Shown one piece after another: positions 12,607 through 23,290 of a DNA stretch of 64,000 nucleotides; position 1 is the stretch's first letter, and every line of letters starts with the position of its first letter. Source of the stretch: Aradus depressus. Lineage: Eukaryota; Arthropoda; Insecta; Hemiptera; Aradidae. A model generated the notes under the pieces. The model was given only the letters and a program-made list of their open reading frames with translations, was not told the DNA's origin and did no database searches. The stretch spans positions 15,130,562-15,194,561 of the forward strand of contig OY759217.1 of the NCBI GenBank assembly GCA_963662175.1, given 5' to 3'. A program made the position numbers and the translations under genes.

Positions 12607-13130
12607 CAAAGTAAGAAAATAGTGGCGTGGTTGGTGAGCGCTGGGTAAGTGATTCAAGCGAGAGATGACTTATAGGGGTTGAGCTGGGGAGGTACATTGG
12701 GTGAAGAGTTGATGTGGGATGGTACATTGAATGTGATTCAAAGTGAACAACTCTAGTATAGGTTGACCTCATAGTGGCTTCTGTAATGTGATGAGGGGGT
12801 CTGAGAGATGCAAAAGTTTTGGGAAGGGCGATTGGCTACGCCAACTTGAGAAAAAAAGGTTTAAAGGACATCTTTGATGTGGTGTGTAAGACTAGATAGA
12901 AATAAAAAATAAGAAGAAATGTTCCTAAGAAGTGACTGTTGTTGTGTTGGGGAGAGCGGAAACTTCTTTGGGTTAAGAAGGATGAAAAAATTTGGTCGAG
13001 TGGGGGGCTCTCTGGTTAGGTCTCCTTCAACCCAGTTGAGCGCCCTCAAGGATTTTTCTGGAAAAGGGGCGGGGAATGGGAGGGGAGGTGAAAGGACTAT
13101 ACTTTGTCTATGCATAGGATGTAGCTGGGG
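12607..13130. other. Spacer with no recognised gene
   Basis: A G-rich stretch with one copy of GAGCTGGGGAGGTACATTGG at 12681. An open frame of 135 codons starts at 12919 on the plus strand and overlaps an 84-codon frame on the other strand. Its second half is made by the 13141-13300 tandem repeat, so I do not count it as a gene. Confidence 0.5.
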
Positions 13131-13140
13131 AGGTACATTG

Positions 13141-13300
13141 TTATACTTACTCCATACCTCAGAGGAACCACTATGTTATTACTACTTACTTCATACCTCA
13201 GAGGAACCACATTGCTATACGACCTCCATACCTCAGAGAAACCGCATTGCTATACGTCCTCCATACCTCAGTGGAACCACATTGCTATACGATCGCGGAA
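13141..13300 (+). repeat. Short tandem repeat, about four units of roughly 36-40 bp
   Basis: Units contain the core CCATACCTCAGAGGAACCAC followed by ATTGCTATACGACCT, with small differences between units (AGAGG, AGAGAAACCG, AGTGG). Unit length varies slightly because the first two units carry an extra TTACTACTTACTT. Confidence 0.85.
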
Positions 13301-13440
13301 AATTAGGAGAGGGTAATGTGAATTAAAAAAATATATAGTAAGGATGACTTGAAAGAAATTTGGGGTGAGGGGTGATCAAAATATGTGAAAAGGCAAGAAA
13401 CCGCTGAACCTTGGTGCTGCTAATACTCCCCGGAGATTTA

Positions 13441-13631
13441 TATACCTAGATTATCACCACCTTCAGCAACCATGTCACAATGGTCACGTGGTTAGCGTAT
13501 CGGCCTCTCAAGTCAAAGTAGATGGGTTCGATACCGTAAGTACAAGTTATTATTTTTTTTATTAAGAAGCCGCACCTAGCTACTTATATAAATATTAATT
13601 TACATTCTAGACGCTTGGGAGCGCTAGTGTG
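13441..13631 (+). repeat. tRNA-derived SINE-like element, family C, copy 2
   Basis: It opens with TATACCTAGATT. An A-box-like TGGTCACGTGGTTAGCGT and a B-box-like GGGTTCGATACC are spaced as in a tRNA with a long variable arm. The tail (CAAGTTATTATTTTTTTTATTAAG and then ACGCTTGGGAGCGCTAG) matches copy 1 at 12438. It is not an intact tRNA: no acceptor stem can be drawn. Confidence 0.65.
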
Positions 13632-13672
13632 CTTATTATAATTTACTAATATTTAAATTTAAAAAAATCAAA

Positions 13673-13875
13673 GGATTGTGTGGGTCCGAAGGTGCGGGTG
13701 CTCACAGGTTGAGCTGGGGAAGTACCTCTTAGGAAAAGCAGGTCTGGACATGTCGGTGTGACGTCATGGACTCCATACACTATGTAGAAAAAAAATTGGT
13801 GGGTCCGAAGGTGAGGGTGCTCAGATGTTGAGCTGGGGAAGTACATCATAGTTTGAGCTGGGGAAGTACATCGGA
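13673..13875 (+). repeat. Tandem duplication carrying GAGCTGGGGAAGTAC motifs
   Basis: TGGGTCCGAAGGTGCGGGTG at 13681 and the near-identical GGGTCCGAAGGTGAGGGTGC at 13801 are each followed by TTGAGCTGGGGAAGTAC, about 120 bp apart. A third copy of the motif stands alone at 13855. Confidence 0.75.
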
Positions 13876-14536
13876 GGGAGCTGCGCGAGCCATGGGAATA
13901 GATGTTGTGCGGTGGGAGCCTCAGACGGGTGCCACACAGGGGTGGGGGGAGGTGCCACCGGTGCCACCGATGTGGCTGGGGTAGGACCGGCTATTCTCCT
14001 CTACTGTTACGTAATCGGTCATAAATTCAATATTATCATCGGAATTTCATCTCTTCCAACATCTTGAATCCGAAAAGTATTCAATAGTACAGTCAAAATT
14101 CCCTTAACGGACGTTTTGTCAATTGCGGAACCCCTCCTAACCGGACGGGGACATGGGTCTCACGAGATTATTCAAATCTACTATTGCGAAAAGAAAATAA
14201 GTTCCAATAAACAAAAAAATTAACTTCACTTTTCTCCAAACTAATTCCGAAATTGAGTTGACTCTAAGTGTATTAACAATTCGTAGAAAATAATTAAGGC
14301 TTTAGTTTACAAATTATATTTCCCATTCCTGGAAACTCCATCCCCTTAAAACTAACCCCCTCTTAAAAATATGGCTCAGTTTGCATTTGTCTCTCTGGCA
14401 ATCATCATGTCTCTCCGATATCACGTAAGTCCATCAAGAGCTCTTAATTCAAAAAAATGTAAAAATAATCTATTTTTTCTTTCACATATTGAGAACATAC
14501 ATTTAAATTTTTTCATGCTTTGTACATATACACATA
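13876..14536. other. Intergenic, old interspersed repeat remnants
   Basis: The segment 14000-14080 (TTACGTAATCGGTCATAAATTC) is similar to 19310-19340, so it belongs to a dispersed repeat also seen at 15040-15240 and 19330-19640. I see no gene. Confidence 0.4.
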
Positions 14537-14868
14537 GGGCGCCGGTAGCTCAGTGGTATGCGTGCTTGACTTCTGAGCTCAAGGTCGTGGGTTCGTAACC
14601 CGACCGAGGCCCTTAGTTTATTTTATCTGGGAGGTAAAATAAACTTAAGCACGCCGTCCTTCGGATGGGACGTTAAGCGATGGTCCCGAGCCTGTACGAT
14701 GTCAGGTACTCTTTAAAGACCCCTACCCTAGATGAATAAAAATTTAGGGTAGGCAAAATTTAGGACTCCCACAGTAGAGTCGGGTTCATGTCCACCAGCG
14801 TGACGAAAGAGCGCTTTGGTAGTAGGCGATATAAAGCCCGGGCATGAGTCATAAAACCTAACCTAACC
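14537..14868 (+). repeat. Full-length tRNA-derived SINE, family A (MetaSINE-like centre)
   Basis: The head is tRNA-like with A box GGTAGCTCAGTGG and B box GGGTTCGTAACCC. The centre contains GTCCTTCGGATGGGACGTTA, which I recall as resembling the shared central domain of the MetaSINE superfamily (from memory, not searched). The tail ends in repeated CCTAA. A perfect 10-bp target site duplication, TATACACATA, flanks it at 14527-14536 and 14869-14878, so both ends are preserved. Transcription would be by RNA polymerase III from the internal promoter, with mobilisation by a partner LINE. Confidence 0.9.
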
Positions 14869-14878
14869 TATACACATA

Positions 14879-15710
14879 ATTGTCACACACATGTATTTTT
14901 TTGGTTTAAATGTGTACTCTTCTCTTAACATAATGTCAATGTCTAAATATTTACATTAAATGTATCCACTCCAACGCACATTATTTTTGCCCCCACCGAT
15001 GTCCGTTATAGAGAAGTTTCACTGCACTTCTATGAGAATGCACGTATCAATACGAAATTTTATATTTGTTCCCAGAATCCCATAAGGATATCATCTATTA
15101 ATTTTCTGTCAAATCGGACAAAGGGGAGGGGTGAGTTAGGGAGAGAGCTTAACAAAAAACTATTAATTGTCGTAATGAAGATATTGACACGAAATTTCAT
15201 AACTAAATTCATTACCCCATAATGATGGCATATATTATTTTTTAACGGAATAGGCCGAAGGAAAGGCGGGATCAGAGATGTGTCGACACATGATTTAATA
15301 TAAGGTACATTACCGGTGTATCACCAAGGTGCGTTCAGTTAATGTTAAGCATTAGGAGCCCTGGTCTTGCTTGGTTCCTCCCAGAAGTGCCGCTGTCCAC
15401 CATGGAGTGCTTCCCCTATTGGATGAACAAAGCGTGTGGAGGTGGCCTCAGACCTATTGTCCAGACAGATATTTGTCCAGATAGCTGCTGAGAGAGTGTT
15501 GTGTGTGCTCTATAGGGCAGACAGCTGGTTTCTGGTAGATCCGTTATAGACCAAGTCCGCCCACCTTTTGTCATCATCTCTTCTCCACTCCAGTTCTTTC
15601 TTCCCTTCTCAGAAACTTCAACCACATTCCTCCACACTTATTCTGAACAAATCGAATTTTTCGAGAACTAAATTTTGTTGTTGTTAACTTAAAATATACC
15701 GTGGTTTCGA
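14879..15710. other. Intergenic with dispersed repeat remnant
   Basis: 15030-15245 aligns by eye with 19440-19640 (shared: CCCATAAGGAT, then TCAAATCGG, then GAAATTTCATA), so it is part of a dispersed repeat. No gene seen; the 73-codon minus frame ending at 15416 is unsupported. Confidence 0.45.
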
Positions 15711-15838
15711 GGGCGCCGGTAGATCAGATGTAGCGATGCCTACTGAGGTCAAGATTGCGGGTTCGAAACCCGGTCGAGGCCCTTAGGTTTTTTATCTGGG
15801 AGTTGAAAAAAAAACTTGGCCATGCTGTCCTTCGCACT
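15711..15838 (+). repeat. SINE family A, 5' fragment
   Basis: It begins with GGGCGCCGGTAGATCAG, keeps the B box GGGTTCGAAACCC and runs through TTATCTGGGAG to TGCTGTCCTTCG. There the similarity stops and RNase H relic sequence begins, so the 3' half was lost or replaced. Confidence 0.85.
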
Positions 15839-15851
15839 GCAAACTGTCAAC

Positions 15852-16250
15852 GTAGATTCCAAAATCGTCCTGGAATGCCTTCAAGCACTGGGGTTTAAGG
15901 GCAACAATAGGGTTCAACTAGCCAGGTCAGGAGCTGGCAAGGACCTATAGGACCGGAACCCTTCTGCGGGATCTCTAAGAGCACCGCAAAGGCGGCAATA
16001 AAGTGAACACATCCAGTTCTGGAGAGGGGTCCTAAAGCAAAGACATTCAAACCTCTTTGTTGCGGAACCCTCAGAGAAAAGGAGCCTGAGTATGAGCAGA
16101 ATGGATCTTAGAACTATGACAGGGCTGATCACTGGACACTGGACATCGCTAGAAGCCCTCTGTGCAGCAATTGTGGCGAGGAAAATGAAACTCCGGTTCA
16201 TATTCTAAGCCAGTGTAAAACTCTAGAAAGCAAGAGGTTTTACTGCTTCG
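15852..16250 (+). pseudogene. Relic of a non-LTR retrotransposon: RNase H and C-terminal Cys-His region
   Basis: In one frame from 15852 the translation reads VDSKIVLECLQALG and then ARSGAGK, matching the usual RNase H region of R1/I-type non-LTR elements, but the WVPGHSG-type core between them is deleted. After a stop, another frame gives GPEPFCGISKSTAK; a further frame gives DLRTMTGLITGHW, and another PLCSNCGEENETPVHILSQC, the Cys-His tail typical of these elements. At least three frame changes or stops show it is dead. It probably derives from a hemipteroid- or insect-type R1/Jockey-group element; the clade is uncertain. Confidence 0.8.
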
Positions 16251-17712
16251 GGTGTGTAATAACAGAACCTGCAGCAGGTAATGGAGGGAACCTGCAGCAG
16301 AATCCTGTACTTTATTAAATATACAGGGTTGCTGTGTTGGGACCAACACATTCAGGGCACACAATAGGCCTATTCTGGTCACGGTGACACCATTTAACTT
16401 AAATTACTCTGGAATACTTATTAAAAAACATGAAGGTCGCCCGTAAATAACATGGCATGTACGAGTACTTTTCCTAAATCGAATTATATGAAGGGCCCTT
16501 TATCTCCTATGCTTTATAACAATTTCGTGTAGAAACGTTCAGTCTAAACAGTCATCGGATCTAGATGATAGTAATTGGGAACTTCTTAATTAAAATAAGT
16601 CAAATTCCCGCAATCTTTTTACCAAACAAAAGTATAATGGAGGTTATATGGTCGAAATGAGATGAACACGATATTGGGTCACGTTTCGCCACACTACTCA
16701 ATAACTATAGTTAACTATTTTTTAAACATTTATATTCGAACCCCCTATTTGCCGTTCTGTATACATCAGTATGAAGCATTTCGATTGGATATCTTGAAAA
16801 GAGACAGAAATTAATTAACACTATACTGTTGCTTTGATGTTTGCAAATGGTTAGTTTATTCAGCAAAAATCGTTTCCTCAGACATTTCTTTCTAGATCAT
16901 AAAATGACTGGAGGCTAACAGTCGGGCAAATAAACAGGTAATGGCTTCAAGGAGAGATGGGAAGCTATTATTTAGAGAGTGAACGGAAGCCGAGACCTTG
17001 TCTTGTGTTGGCACGCGAAGCGAGCAAGGACGGAGCTTCCCTCCAGTTATGATATATATCGACCTTGAACCCAGTCGATCCATCGGGTAAAGGTTGCTAT
17101 AAAGATAGGTGTCTCCTCTTGCCACTGTCCACTGTTGACATCTGGGTCACAAGGAGGCTCATCTTCAACTAGACAGATCTAGGTCTATTAATTTGCGACA
17201 CTTGTTCATACAGCAATGATGGACTGGGCAGCTAGTTATACAGTTAGTACTGACCTCCTTCTGCTGTCTACGTAACAACTTGCGGGGGTTCTCCCAACTA
17301 TGAAATCATCCCGTCCATCTTAAAAACAAATTCGTGGTTTACTTGGTAAAGGGGATCAAGAATGTCCCTAAGCAAATGTGTTAAGAATTTATTGTTACAA
17401 ACTTCCAACTTCTAAGTGTGGGGTAGTCTATTTGGAACTAAATAAATAATCCACACTACAGGTGAGTAACTCCATTCACTACTTTCCAAGAGTAGACACT
17501 TGTAGATCTGATGAGACTAAACGAAAACTTGCCAAAAGTTCACTCAGAGGAGAAAACACACAACTGCCTTTATACAATAAAATAATACTAATCTGTCTCA
17601 AGAAAAGACAGAAAGGAAATAATCATACATTGTCTTCCATTAACTGAACCCTCTGAACTGATCTCAATCCATGGAACAACAGAACTGGTGTATATACTTT
17701 GAAGTCCATAAA
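16251..17712. other. Intergenic, no gene recognised
   Basis: Both strands show only short open frames of at most 77 codons. None has a recognisable motif, and they are not bordered by convincing splice sites. Confidence 0.4.
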
Positions 17713-17895
17713 CCTTGAGCTCGCCGTCCTTCGGATGGGACCGAGCCTATACGATGTCCAGGTGCTTGTTAAAGAAGACCCCCTTATCCTGAGTGAATAA
17801 AATCTGGGTACGCTAAATTTAGGACTCACACAGTAGAGTCGGACTTCTGTCCATCAGAGTGACGAAAGAGTGCGCTGGTAGTAGGCAATTTGACC
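17713..17895 (+). repeat. SINE family A, 5'-truncated copy
   Basis: It starts inside the element at CTTGAGCTCGCCGTCCTTCG, lacks the ACGTTAAGCGATGGTCC segment, then follows the family through TTTAGGACTC, CAGTAGAGTCGG and GTGACGAAAGAG to GTAGTAGGCAAT. Confidence 0.85.
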
Positions 17896-18218
17896 TCTCT
17901 GATTCGTCTGTGTGAAAACGGTCGTTCAAAACAAAAAAAATACTCCATACAATTCCAGAACAAAGATATTTTTACAGTCAGAGATACAGAATAACTTGCA
18001 AAAATATACAAATGGATTGAAATTTTCCACATTACGCCTTATTCCTGAAATGTTTGCTTGATTTTTGACAAATTATATTTTCTCAGATTTGAAACAGAAT
18101 CAGCGTATATAATAACTTTTTGATAGCGTCCTCGGAGATTTTTGAAATATGTTTTTTTAAAGTTTGAAATTACTGTTACATTATTGTGCAATTGTAAGGT
18201 GATTATTTACTTACTATT

Positions 18219-18543
18219 CAGTGGTATGCGTGTTTGTCTTCTGAGCTCAAGATCGTGGGTTCGAAACTCGGCCAAGGCCTTTACTTTATTTTATCTAGGA
18301 GTTAAATAAACTTGAGCACGCCGTCCTTCGGATGGGACGTTAAGCGATGGTCCCGAGCCTGTATGATGTCAGGTACTCGTTAAAGACCCCTGCCCTAGAT
18401 GAATAAAAATTTAGGGTAGGCAAAATTTAGGACTCCCACAATAGAGTCGGGCTCATATCCACCAGAGTGACGAAAGAGAGCTCTGGTAGTAGGCGATATG
18501 ACCTCGTAGTTAAAGCCCGGGCATGATTCATAAAACCTAACCT
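18219..18543 (+). repeat. SINE family A, nearly full copy with target duplication
   Basis: The element starts at CAGTGGTATGCGTG, inside the A box, so it is slightly 5' truncated. It then matches 14555-14868 closely and ends at AAAACCTAACCT. A perfect 10-bp duplication, ACTTACTATT, flanks it at 18209-18218 and 18544-18553. The duplication shows that the truncation happened at insertion. Confidence 0.9.
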
Positions 18544-18822
18544 ACTTACTATTATTAACAAAGAATTTATAATTACCTAAGTTTCAGTTGGAAATTATTT
18601 TTAAATTTCAAGTTTATAATAATACAAATTATTATTAAATTTAATTGATTAGTTTTATTGTTCCAAGTCTTTATGAAAAACATTACTTCTAGTTTTTATA
18701 ATGTTATAGTGGTAACCATACCTGAAGCAGGGACATCTCTTACATAACATTTACCCTGAAGGTAGTGTCACAACGTAGCTGTTGCTCACACTTAAAAATA
18801 AATTAACCAACACAAAAATACA

Positions 18823-18888
18823 TTGTAATCAACAAACTTTGTAATCAACAAACTTTGTAATCAACAAACGTTGTAATCAACAAACGTT
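18823..18888 (+). repeat. Four-unit tandem repeat of 16-17 bp
   Basis: The unit TTGTAATCAACAAACT is repeated four times; the last two units have G in place of T (AAACGT). Confidence 0.85.
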
Positions 18889-19644
18889 TATGCCATTTGA
18901 GTTGAAACTCAGAGACGATTTTTACTCTCCATAAATTTTAATATTTTCATTTCGATCTGTTCTGATTTGGGATGTTAGAATTTTCCCGAGGCTTGCCAAG
19001 ACAGACTACCTACCCCAAGACGACAGGAGGGGGCGAGGTGCTCTGTGAAGGGGAAAATGTCTAGGTTACCTAGCTACGGACATCTGCTGCTTATCTTCCT
19101 CCTGGCAACCATCAACATCCCTCTTCTACTCCACCTACCTAAGAAAACTTTGTAGCGAACTTGTGACAACAATTCAGTGACTTACTGACAAGTTCAGTAA
19201 CTTTCAAAACTCCTGTTGTAACATTAATGTCTTCTGTAGATAACTTGTTATGGTATTGTCGTGTCATCTCACCCCTTTTCTTCCTCAGCTATACAAAGTG
19301 TAGGGGAAGTTATGTAATCGGTCAGAAATTCGAAGTTGAGGTTTCTCTGGAATTTCATGTTTTCCGACACTATGATTTCAAAAATTTAAAAAAAAAAATG
19401 TGTCTATGGACACGATAACTCTCGATAGAATGAATGTATTGACGCAAACTTTTATATGTGTGTCCAGAACCCCATAAGGATGACACCCATAGATTTTCAG
19501 TCAAATCGGCCAATGAAAAGGGGAAGATTAGAGGGGAGGCTTAACACAAAAACTCTAATAACTGCCGTTGTAATTAATGTATCGACATGAAATTTCATAT
19601 TTGAAGTCAAAACCCCATGAGAACAATACCTGTTAATCCCCATT
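18889..19644. other. Intergenic; dispersed repeat and one hydrophobic micro-ORF
   Basis: 19310-19640 is a diverged copy of the dispersed repeat at 14000-14080 and 15030-15245. At 19058-19156 a 32-codon frame (MSRLPSYGHLLLIFLLATIN and onward) encodes a short hydrophobic peptide resembling a signal or membrane segment; I have no evidence that it is expressed. Confidence 0.35.
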
Positions 19645-19830
19645 GAAATAAAAGACGTTGTCTTCTCACTGTTTTATTATTGACCAGAACCGGTTTTCAA
19701 CGCAACAGCGTCAATTGTCCTTTAACCGCTACAGTGCGTGGGTGGAATGCACCACTGATGATAACGCTTTTACGTTGAAAACCTGTTCTGGTCAATAATA
19801 AAACAGTGGAAAAACAACATCTTTTATTTC
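19645..19830. mobile_element. Hairpin (foldback) MITE
   Basis: The left arm, GAAATAAAAGACGTTGTC and on through GACCAGAACCGGTTTTCAACG, is the imperfect reverse complement of the right arm ending ACATCTTTTATTTC. Arms are about 57 bp and the loop about 70 bp. There is no coding capacity. It resembles hairpin MITEs; the superfamily cannot be told because no clear target duplication is visible. Confidence 0.85.
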
Positions 19831-20835
19831 TATGAGAAATCTCGTCCCCACAACATCTTACTATCTATCACATATGAAATTCTGTTAATTTTCAGCGAAA
19901 TCTGTCAAACACAAAATCTCTAATAAATCCAAATGATCGACTGGTTTTCGAGGGGAAGTGAAATGTTAATTGATTAATTCGTTCTGGGGAAGCACTTTGT
20001 CGGTGATTCACAGACAATTTTTTTTTATATGTTATACTACTGGGTCAGTCTAAAACATAATTATTACTTCCGTTTCCTTAAAATATCTGTTAGGTATAAA
20101 CACTTTTAGAAAGACTATAAAATATATACAATCAAGCAGTAAATAAAAAAATATATGAATTAGTTTAACAAAAATTATGAAGTCTAATAATAAAATAGGC
20201 TGTGTTTAACATGTTGGTGAGTGCTAAAAGCAAGATGATGGCTATAATGACAGAGCTGTGCTAACGTAACGGTGGTCTCAATCACAGCCTAATGATAGAC
20301 AATTTTAACGGGCTAGTCTCATCTGCATTTTGTCAGTCTGGCCCAATTTAGTAAGCCAATTTGTGAATTAAGAGGAATCCCCGGATCAAGGATTATAGCA
20401 AAGCGATTTCAAGATTAATCTACAATTGTTTAGAAAGCAATTACTTAAAAAATTGTAATGTTTTGTTTCTGAAGAAATTATAGTAAAAAATACGAGTTGC
20501 CTGATCACAATTTACACACGAAGATACCGTTCGAGTAAAATATCGAGAACCAAAACGCAGGGGCTCATAGATAACAATTTTTCACTAAAATATATTTTTG
20601 TTTATTACACTAAACTTCGATTAAACGACTTCTTATTAATCGACCGACACCATGCCTCTTCCTTCCGATAACGTCCGCTGGGTGGGCGTTCGTCTACTTT
20701 TGACTAGGAGTGAGCATCGAAATAGTACATCGATCGGTGTTCCATCGAATATAGCATCGAAGTAGACTATCGATAGTCAGAAAAGATGATCTCAATTCAT
20801 CCATAATAGCGGATATACCTTCTGTCGGGGGTGAT
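19831..20835. other. Intergenic, no gene recognised
   Basis: AT-rich sequence with only very short open frames. A fragment GTTCTGGGGAAGCACTTTGTCGGTG at 19980 recurs as GTGCTGGGGAAGTAAATTGTCGGTG near 20952, so a dispersed repeat overlaps both. Confidence 0.4.
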
Positions 20836-20912
20836 GGTGGCCGTGCGGGCTAGAACATAGGGCTTTGGTCGCATGTACTCACCATGGTTTGCGGGTTCGA
20901 ATACTGATTTTT
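20836..20912 (+). repeat. SINE family B, tRNA-head fragment
   Basis: GGTGGCCGTGCGGGCTAGAA through GCGGGTTCGAATAC matches the head of the full copy at 21081-21313. Similarity ends just after the B box. Confidence 0.85.
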
Positions 20913-21080
20913 AGTCCAAACAATCGATTGGTTTTGGAGGGAGAGCAAAAACTTAGTGCTGGGGAAGTAAATTGTCGGTGTTTCTCCGAAGATTTTTTTT
21001 TTTTTTTAATGGCGTCTTAAAACGTGATATCTCGGTTAGAATTCAATATCTAGTTTCTAACTGATGGCTCTAACTGATTG

Positions 21081-21265
21081 GGGGCCATGGTGGCCGTGCG
21101 GGCTAGAGCATAGGGCTTTGGTCGCATGGTCTCACCATGGTTTGCGGGTTCGAATCCCGTCCGGGAGTGAGTTTTATTTCGTAGATAGAACTCCCTCCCG
21201 GGGCCATGGATGTCTTAAATAATTATATATAACACATTGACATAACTAATATGCACCGTACATAG

Positions 21266-21313
<48 letters not shown>
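21081..21313 (+). repeat. SINE family B with long poly(A) tail
   Basis: The head GGTGGCCGTGCGGGCTAGAG, a CATGGTCTCACCATG stem and the B box GGGTTCGAATCCC form a Leu/Ser-tRNA-like module with a variable arm. The body is about 100 bp (GTGAGTTTTATTTCGTAGAT and on), and an unbroken run of about 45 A closes it at 21269-21313. The uninterrupted A tail suggests a young insertion. The family is unrelated to family A, whose tail is CCTAA. Confidence 0.85.
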
Positions 21314-21315
<2 letters not shown>

Positions 21316-22595
21316 ATGGCTGCATTGGTTCCTAACACTACGAACAGCTGTGCAAATAAATACTTGATTCCATTGGAAAGGATTGAAAACAAAACGTTAC
21401 TCCTCACCAGAGAGTGGTTCAATAAATAAATCATGAATTACAAATTTATATAACCGGATAAATGATGGCATTCAAAGAGGCCGTCCGTATTGATTGCACG
21501 GAAAACAATAAAATACTCCGGATAGAGTTTATGGAGCTCTCACACTCATCATCATATTATACATCATCATCCGTTGGCTCTAAATAGCTGTGGTTTAGGT
21601 CTTCATGACGTTTAGCTTCGAGGGATACAGAATCGTGAACCTGGTTGGGTGTACAACGGAAACACACATTGATGGATGGCATAGAAGAGATCCAGACCTG
21701 CAAAGAGGCCTGCTGGAGGCGCCGACACTCTAACCAGAGAATAAATCGTATGGCGTGCTTACCACAACACTACCACAGCTGAAGGATGTTTGTCAAATGC
21801 GGAGCTTAGGTTCCATAAATTACTCACCTGAAGGAGGGCCTCGATTCTCGTCTGGCTACTTACTATCTTAAGAGAAGGCATTACAACATCTGGTATACTA
21901 AGCACTACTTCCAGACAATAGCCAGGTAAATCTGTTGATAGATAATTACAGCGAAGTAGTTAAGTGGCTCCGGTAGTTTCTAAGATTGATATCTTATATA
22001 CCACAACTGACAGATATCTCGCACTCGTTATAAGGGTTTCAAGGATTTCAATTATAATAACTCTCCCCTCTCCCACTTTCCTTTGATATGCTGTCTCAAG
22101 AGAAAGGCTAATCAATCCAAGTTAATTAAAAAAAAAAAAAAGCATTGCTGGTCTTTCTGAATCTTGAGATTTATTCATTGAATTGCAGTTAGCCCGAGTA
22201 AATTAAAAATAATCTAATAGATACTACTAATTCATTCCAATTCGTTCATACTTCAGTTGCTATTGGTTATAGATCAACAGGTGTGAAATAAAATATGATA
22301 AGGAGAGAGAGAGAGAGAGATATTTTGGTTTTAGGGCGAAAAACTGCAATGGTTAATATCGCCCGAACTTATAAGATGTGTCTAAGAACAAAATAAAAAA
22401 AATAATAAGAAATAAAAACATATAGTTTTGATTCAAATATAAAATTTCATGTCGATACATTTATTACATCAACAGTTATTGAAATTTTTGTGTTGTCCCC
22501 TCCTCCCCTTTGGCTGAAATCAACAGGTGTCGTCCTGTTGGGGTTCTGGATAAATATATAAAATTTCTGATTGCAATGGGAGTTATAATGTTTAC
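21314..22595. other. Intergenic, no gene recognised
   Basis: Includes a (GA)n run near 22305-22320 and a poly(A) run at 22129-22141. I see no open frame with a recognisable motif. Confidence 0.4.
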
Positions 22596-23238
22596 CATGG
22601 CCGGCCTTAGGTGAGATAGCGGCCGGTGCGAATATGAAAAAATGCGCCCCTTCATAGATTTTTCTTTCAATTATCACTGGTTATTTTTGAGGGTCGCCAA
22701 AACTTATTGATCATTCTACATTCAGTTTAGAACAATTTTTTATTGTCAATTTACACACTATTTCTCAATATTTAAAACTGTTCGCTGAAATTTCTCGCTT
22801 ATTGAGGTACAATGTGAAATTATATAGGCTACATCAAGTGAAATTAACTTTGCGTGCTTTGGCCTCTGCAAATTGCTGGATGGTTTTGGAGAAATCCAGC
22901 TGAGTTCCAATTTCGTTTTCGATCGACAGCAACGCCAAAGAATTCAGTTTTGTGTTGGACATCGTGGATCTCAAGTACGTCTTGATCAGTATTAGTTTTG
23001 AAAAACTTCGTTCTCCACTAGCAACAGTCACGGGCAAAGTCAGCATGATTCGGAGAGCAACCCAAATATTGAAATCACTACATTGACTAACTTAAATGAT
23101 TGTTACAGTTATGATACTAATTGCAGAAGATAGAAAACAAAAAAAATTTTTTTTTTTATGCTACCCAGAAAATGGCGCCCCCAACACCGCCACGGTCTGT
23201 GCGACTGCACTGCTCGCACCGCCCTAAGGCCGGCCCTG
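22596..23238 (-). mobile_element. Internally deleted hAT transposon with target duplication
   Basis: The left end CATGGCCGGCCTTAGG and right end CCTAAGGCCGGCCCTG are terminal inverted repeats with one mismatch, of the CAGGGCCGGCC-type common in hAT elements. An 8-bp duplication, ATGTTTAC, lies at 22588-22595 and 23239-23246; eight bases is the hAT hallmark. The 643-bp element keeps only the C-terminal end of its transposase, so it cannot move itself. Outer parts also show the paired GGCGGTGCGA / GCGGCCGGTGCGAA similarity. Confidence 0.93.
22834..23090 (-). pseudogene. C-terminal dimerisation domain of a ZMYM1-like hAT transposase
   Basis: On the minus strand the frame reads NIWVALRIMLTLPVTVASGE, RSFSKLILIKTYLRSTMS and LNSLALLSIENEIG, ending in ARKVNFT and a stop. 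This is the hAT-family C-terminal dimerisation domain found in zinc-finger MYM-type protein 1-like transposases. The BED/TTF zinc finger and the DDE catalytic core are absent. The frame is undamaged over about 85 codons, but with its N-terminus deleted it is a pseudogene fragment inside the element at 22596-23238. Confidence 0.9.
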
Positions 23239-23290
23239 ATGTTTACAGATAGAATTTTTTTCGTTCGGAAAACTCAACATATAATTTATG

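Noticed and set aside
12919..13326. 135-codon plus-strand frame
   Set aside because: Its second half is made by the 13141-13300 tandem repeat, it overlaps an equally good minus-strand frame, and it has no recognisable domain.
14530..14620. A tRNA gene at the head of the SINE (also at 18219, 21081 and 13480)
   Set aside because: A and B boxes are present, but no acceptor stem or complete cloverleaf can be drawn, and each is attached to a SINE body with target duplications or tails.
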